This document shows positions 33,842 to 34,333 of a stretch of 34,333 nt of DNA, piece by piece. Under the pieces are notes generated by a model, which had not been told where the DNA came from, did no database searches, and saw only the letters and a list, made by a program, of their open reading frames with translations. Every line of letters starts with the position of its first letter. Position 1 is the first letter of the stretch. A program made the translations under genes and the position numbers. Source of the DNA: Thermodesulfobacterium sp. (GTDB lineage: Bacteria > Desulfobacterota > Thermodesulfobacteria > Thermodesulfobacteriales > Thermodesulfobacteriaceae); contig JAGGXL010000066.1 in NCBI GenBank assembly GCA_021163085.1, forward strand, positions 1 to 34,333, in the 5' to 3' direction.

Positions 33842-34018
33842 TGTTGCATTATTTTATGTGAAAATTAAAAATGTTGCATTATTTATGTTAGATTTGTTGC
33901 AATAAATTGTGTGAAAGATTAAGATCCTTTTAAACCAAGATACCTGAAAGAGTTGAAATTTTTAAAAAGACAGGTTAGACTAAAAATTAAGTTGTTGCAA
34001 TTTTTAATGTGATTTACA
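33842..34018. repeat. transposon right end: four spaced TnsB-site-like repeats
   Basis: Units beginning TGTTGCA and ending near ATGTGA lie at 33842-33861, 33872-33891, 33895-33914 and the terminal 33993-34018, all in one direction and inverse to the left-end units. The gap of about 78 bp before the terminal unit is notable. The tnsABC promoter must lie in or next to them, so TnsB autorepression is likely. Confidence 0.82.
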
Positions 34019-34023
34019 ATTTA
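34019..34023. repeat. target-site duplication, right copy (ATTTA)
   Basis: Identical to 20486-20490 and directly adjacent to the terminal ACA at 34018. Confidence 0.9.
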
Positions 34024-34024
34024 T

Positions 34025-34070
34025 TGTAAATTACATTAAAAATGTTAACATTACATAAAGTATTACAACA
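34025..34070. repeat. remnant left end of an older, related transposon
   Basis: The first 18 bases (TGTAAATTACATTAAAAA) are identical to the active left end at 20491-20508 and in the same orientation. They continue as two abutting units, 34025-34050 ending TTAACA and 34051-34070 ending ACAACA, with the same 26 + 20 bp spacing as the intact left end. A third unit is not recognisable, and no transposon genes or right end follow. It therefore looks like a decayed end lying outside the present element. Confidence 0.72.
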
Positions 34071-34208
34071 AAATTTGATATTGTTTTTATTTCCTTCTGT
34101 TTAGTATAAACTCTTATGCTTTCAGAATAAAAAAGATATAAAGAGGCTTACTTGAAAATTGCAAAAAAAAGGTTAACTTAAATATTAGTATTAGTTCTTT
34201 GAAAAAAT

Positions 34209-34333
34209 GGGGGCGATGAGGGTTCGACGGGGATAGGTAGGGTTAAACAGCAGGCCGTGGTCGCACCCGCCACGTAAATAAGGGTGCAAAAACACAACTG
34301 CCGACGAATATTCTTACGCATTGGCAGCCTAAA
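34209..34333 (+). ncRNA. ssrA: tmRNA, 5' part (3' end outside window)
   Basis: Starts GGGGGCGATGAGGGTTCGACGG, the conserved tmRNA 5' acceptor and D-like region, followed by the GGTTAAACAG and pseudoknot-forming segment. A tag frame ends at TAA (34330-34332) and reads ...KNTTADEYSYALAA, with the ALAA degradation signal. The exact resume codon is uncertain (AAA at 34288 or the codon before). The 138 bp between the old left-end remnant and ssrA hold its promoter; one weak candidate is TTGTTT (34081) with TATAAA (34105). Confidence 0.92.

Larger units (their letters stand above)
20491..34018. mobile_element. complete Tn7-like transposon carrying a methyltransferase-NurA-HerA cargo
   Basis: This 13,528-bp element begins TGTAAATTACATT (20491) and ends with the inverse ...AATGTGATTTACA (34018). 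The 26-bp terminal inverted repeats match at 23 positions and are flanked by a perfect 5-bp duplication. Backbone genes are tnsA, tnsB, tnsC and tniQ on the minus strand at the right, and tnsE on the plus strand at the left. The cargo between them is GC-richer. It is inserted 8 bp behind tRNA-Arg and about 190 bp before ssrA. All transposition genes appear intact, so the element may be active. There is no Cas gene or CRISPR array, so targeting is expected to depend on TniQ/TnsD and TnsE proteins. Confidence 0.93.

Noticed and set aside
20491..34018. CRISPR-associated transposon (CAST)
   Set aside because: There is no repeat-spacer array, no Cas12k or Cascade gene, and the left-end protein matches TnsE, not an RNA-guided nuclease. 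The short repeats at the ends are inverse copies of one another and fit TnsB sites.

Overview
The window is chromosomal DNA from an AT-rich bacterium (about one third GC by eye). Stand-alone heme-pathway radical SAM chemistry (AhbC type), Rex, ThyX, two PilT-family motors and a NIL-ferredoxin point to an anaerobe, most like the Thermodesulfobacteriota (sulfate-reducer-like). That placement is inference from gene content, not from a marker comparison.

Layout. (1) 1-12359, all on the minus strand and nearly gapless: pilT, a second pilT/pilU, a receiver-like protein, galU, priA, a ClpX-like AAA+ protein, a degenerate receiver, an ahbC-like radical SAM gene, a stand-alone IMP cyclohydrolase (PurH N-terminal half), aroD, aroE and aroA (cut by the window edge). 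Gaps are 0-36 bp and several starts overlap the preceding stop, so this looks like one long mixed operon read from a promoter just upstream of pilT. (2) 12422-14617, minus: NIL-domain ferredoxin and a YcaO-TPR protein. (3) 14706-20482, plus: mnmA, then gatB-mtnA-rex-dut-thyX behind a good sigma70-type promoter, ending in tRNA-Arg(CCG).

(4) 20491-34018 is a complete 13.5-kb Tn7-like transposon lying between tRNA-Arg and the tmRNA gene. The boundaries are firm: a 26-bp terminal inverted repeat (23/26 matches, TGT...ACA) flanked by a perfect 5-bp duplication, ATTTA. The right arm carries tnsA, tnsB, a short TniB-like tnsC and a tniQ/tnsD gene. The left arm carries, on the opposite strand, a TnsE homologue. 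The ends hold TnsB-site-like repeats: three abutting on the left, four spread out on the right. Just outside the right end (34025-34070) is a second, decayed left end in the same orientation, which suggests an older insertion at nearly the same position behind the tRNA.

The cargo (about 22.4-29.2 kb) is clearly GC-richer (about 55% in a line counted) and encodes three genes with one polarity: a 1123-residue nuclease-like/DNA methyltransferase protein, a NurA-family nuclease and a HerA-family DNA-translocating ATPase with an altered P-loop, perhaps followed by a 53-residue protein. My reading is that methylation marks self DNA while the HerA-NurA motor-nuclease destroys unmarked DNA, i.e. an anti-phage system carried by a tRNA-associated Tn7-like element. 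This cargo, and its pairing with a TnsABC-TniQ + TnsE transposon, is the most likely new system here. (5) The window ends inside ssrA (tmRNA), whose tag reading frame is visible.
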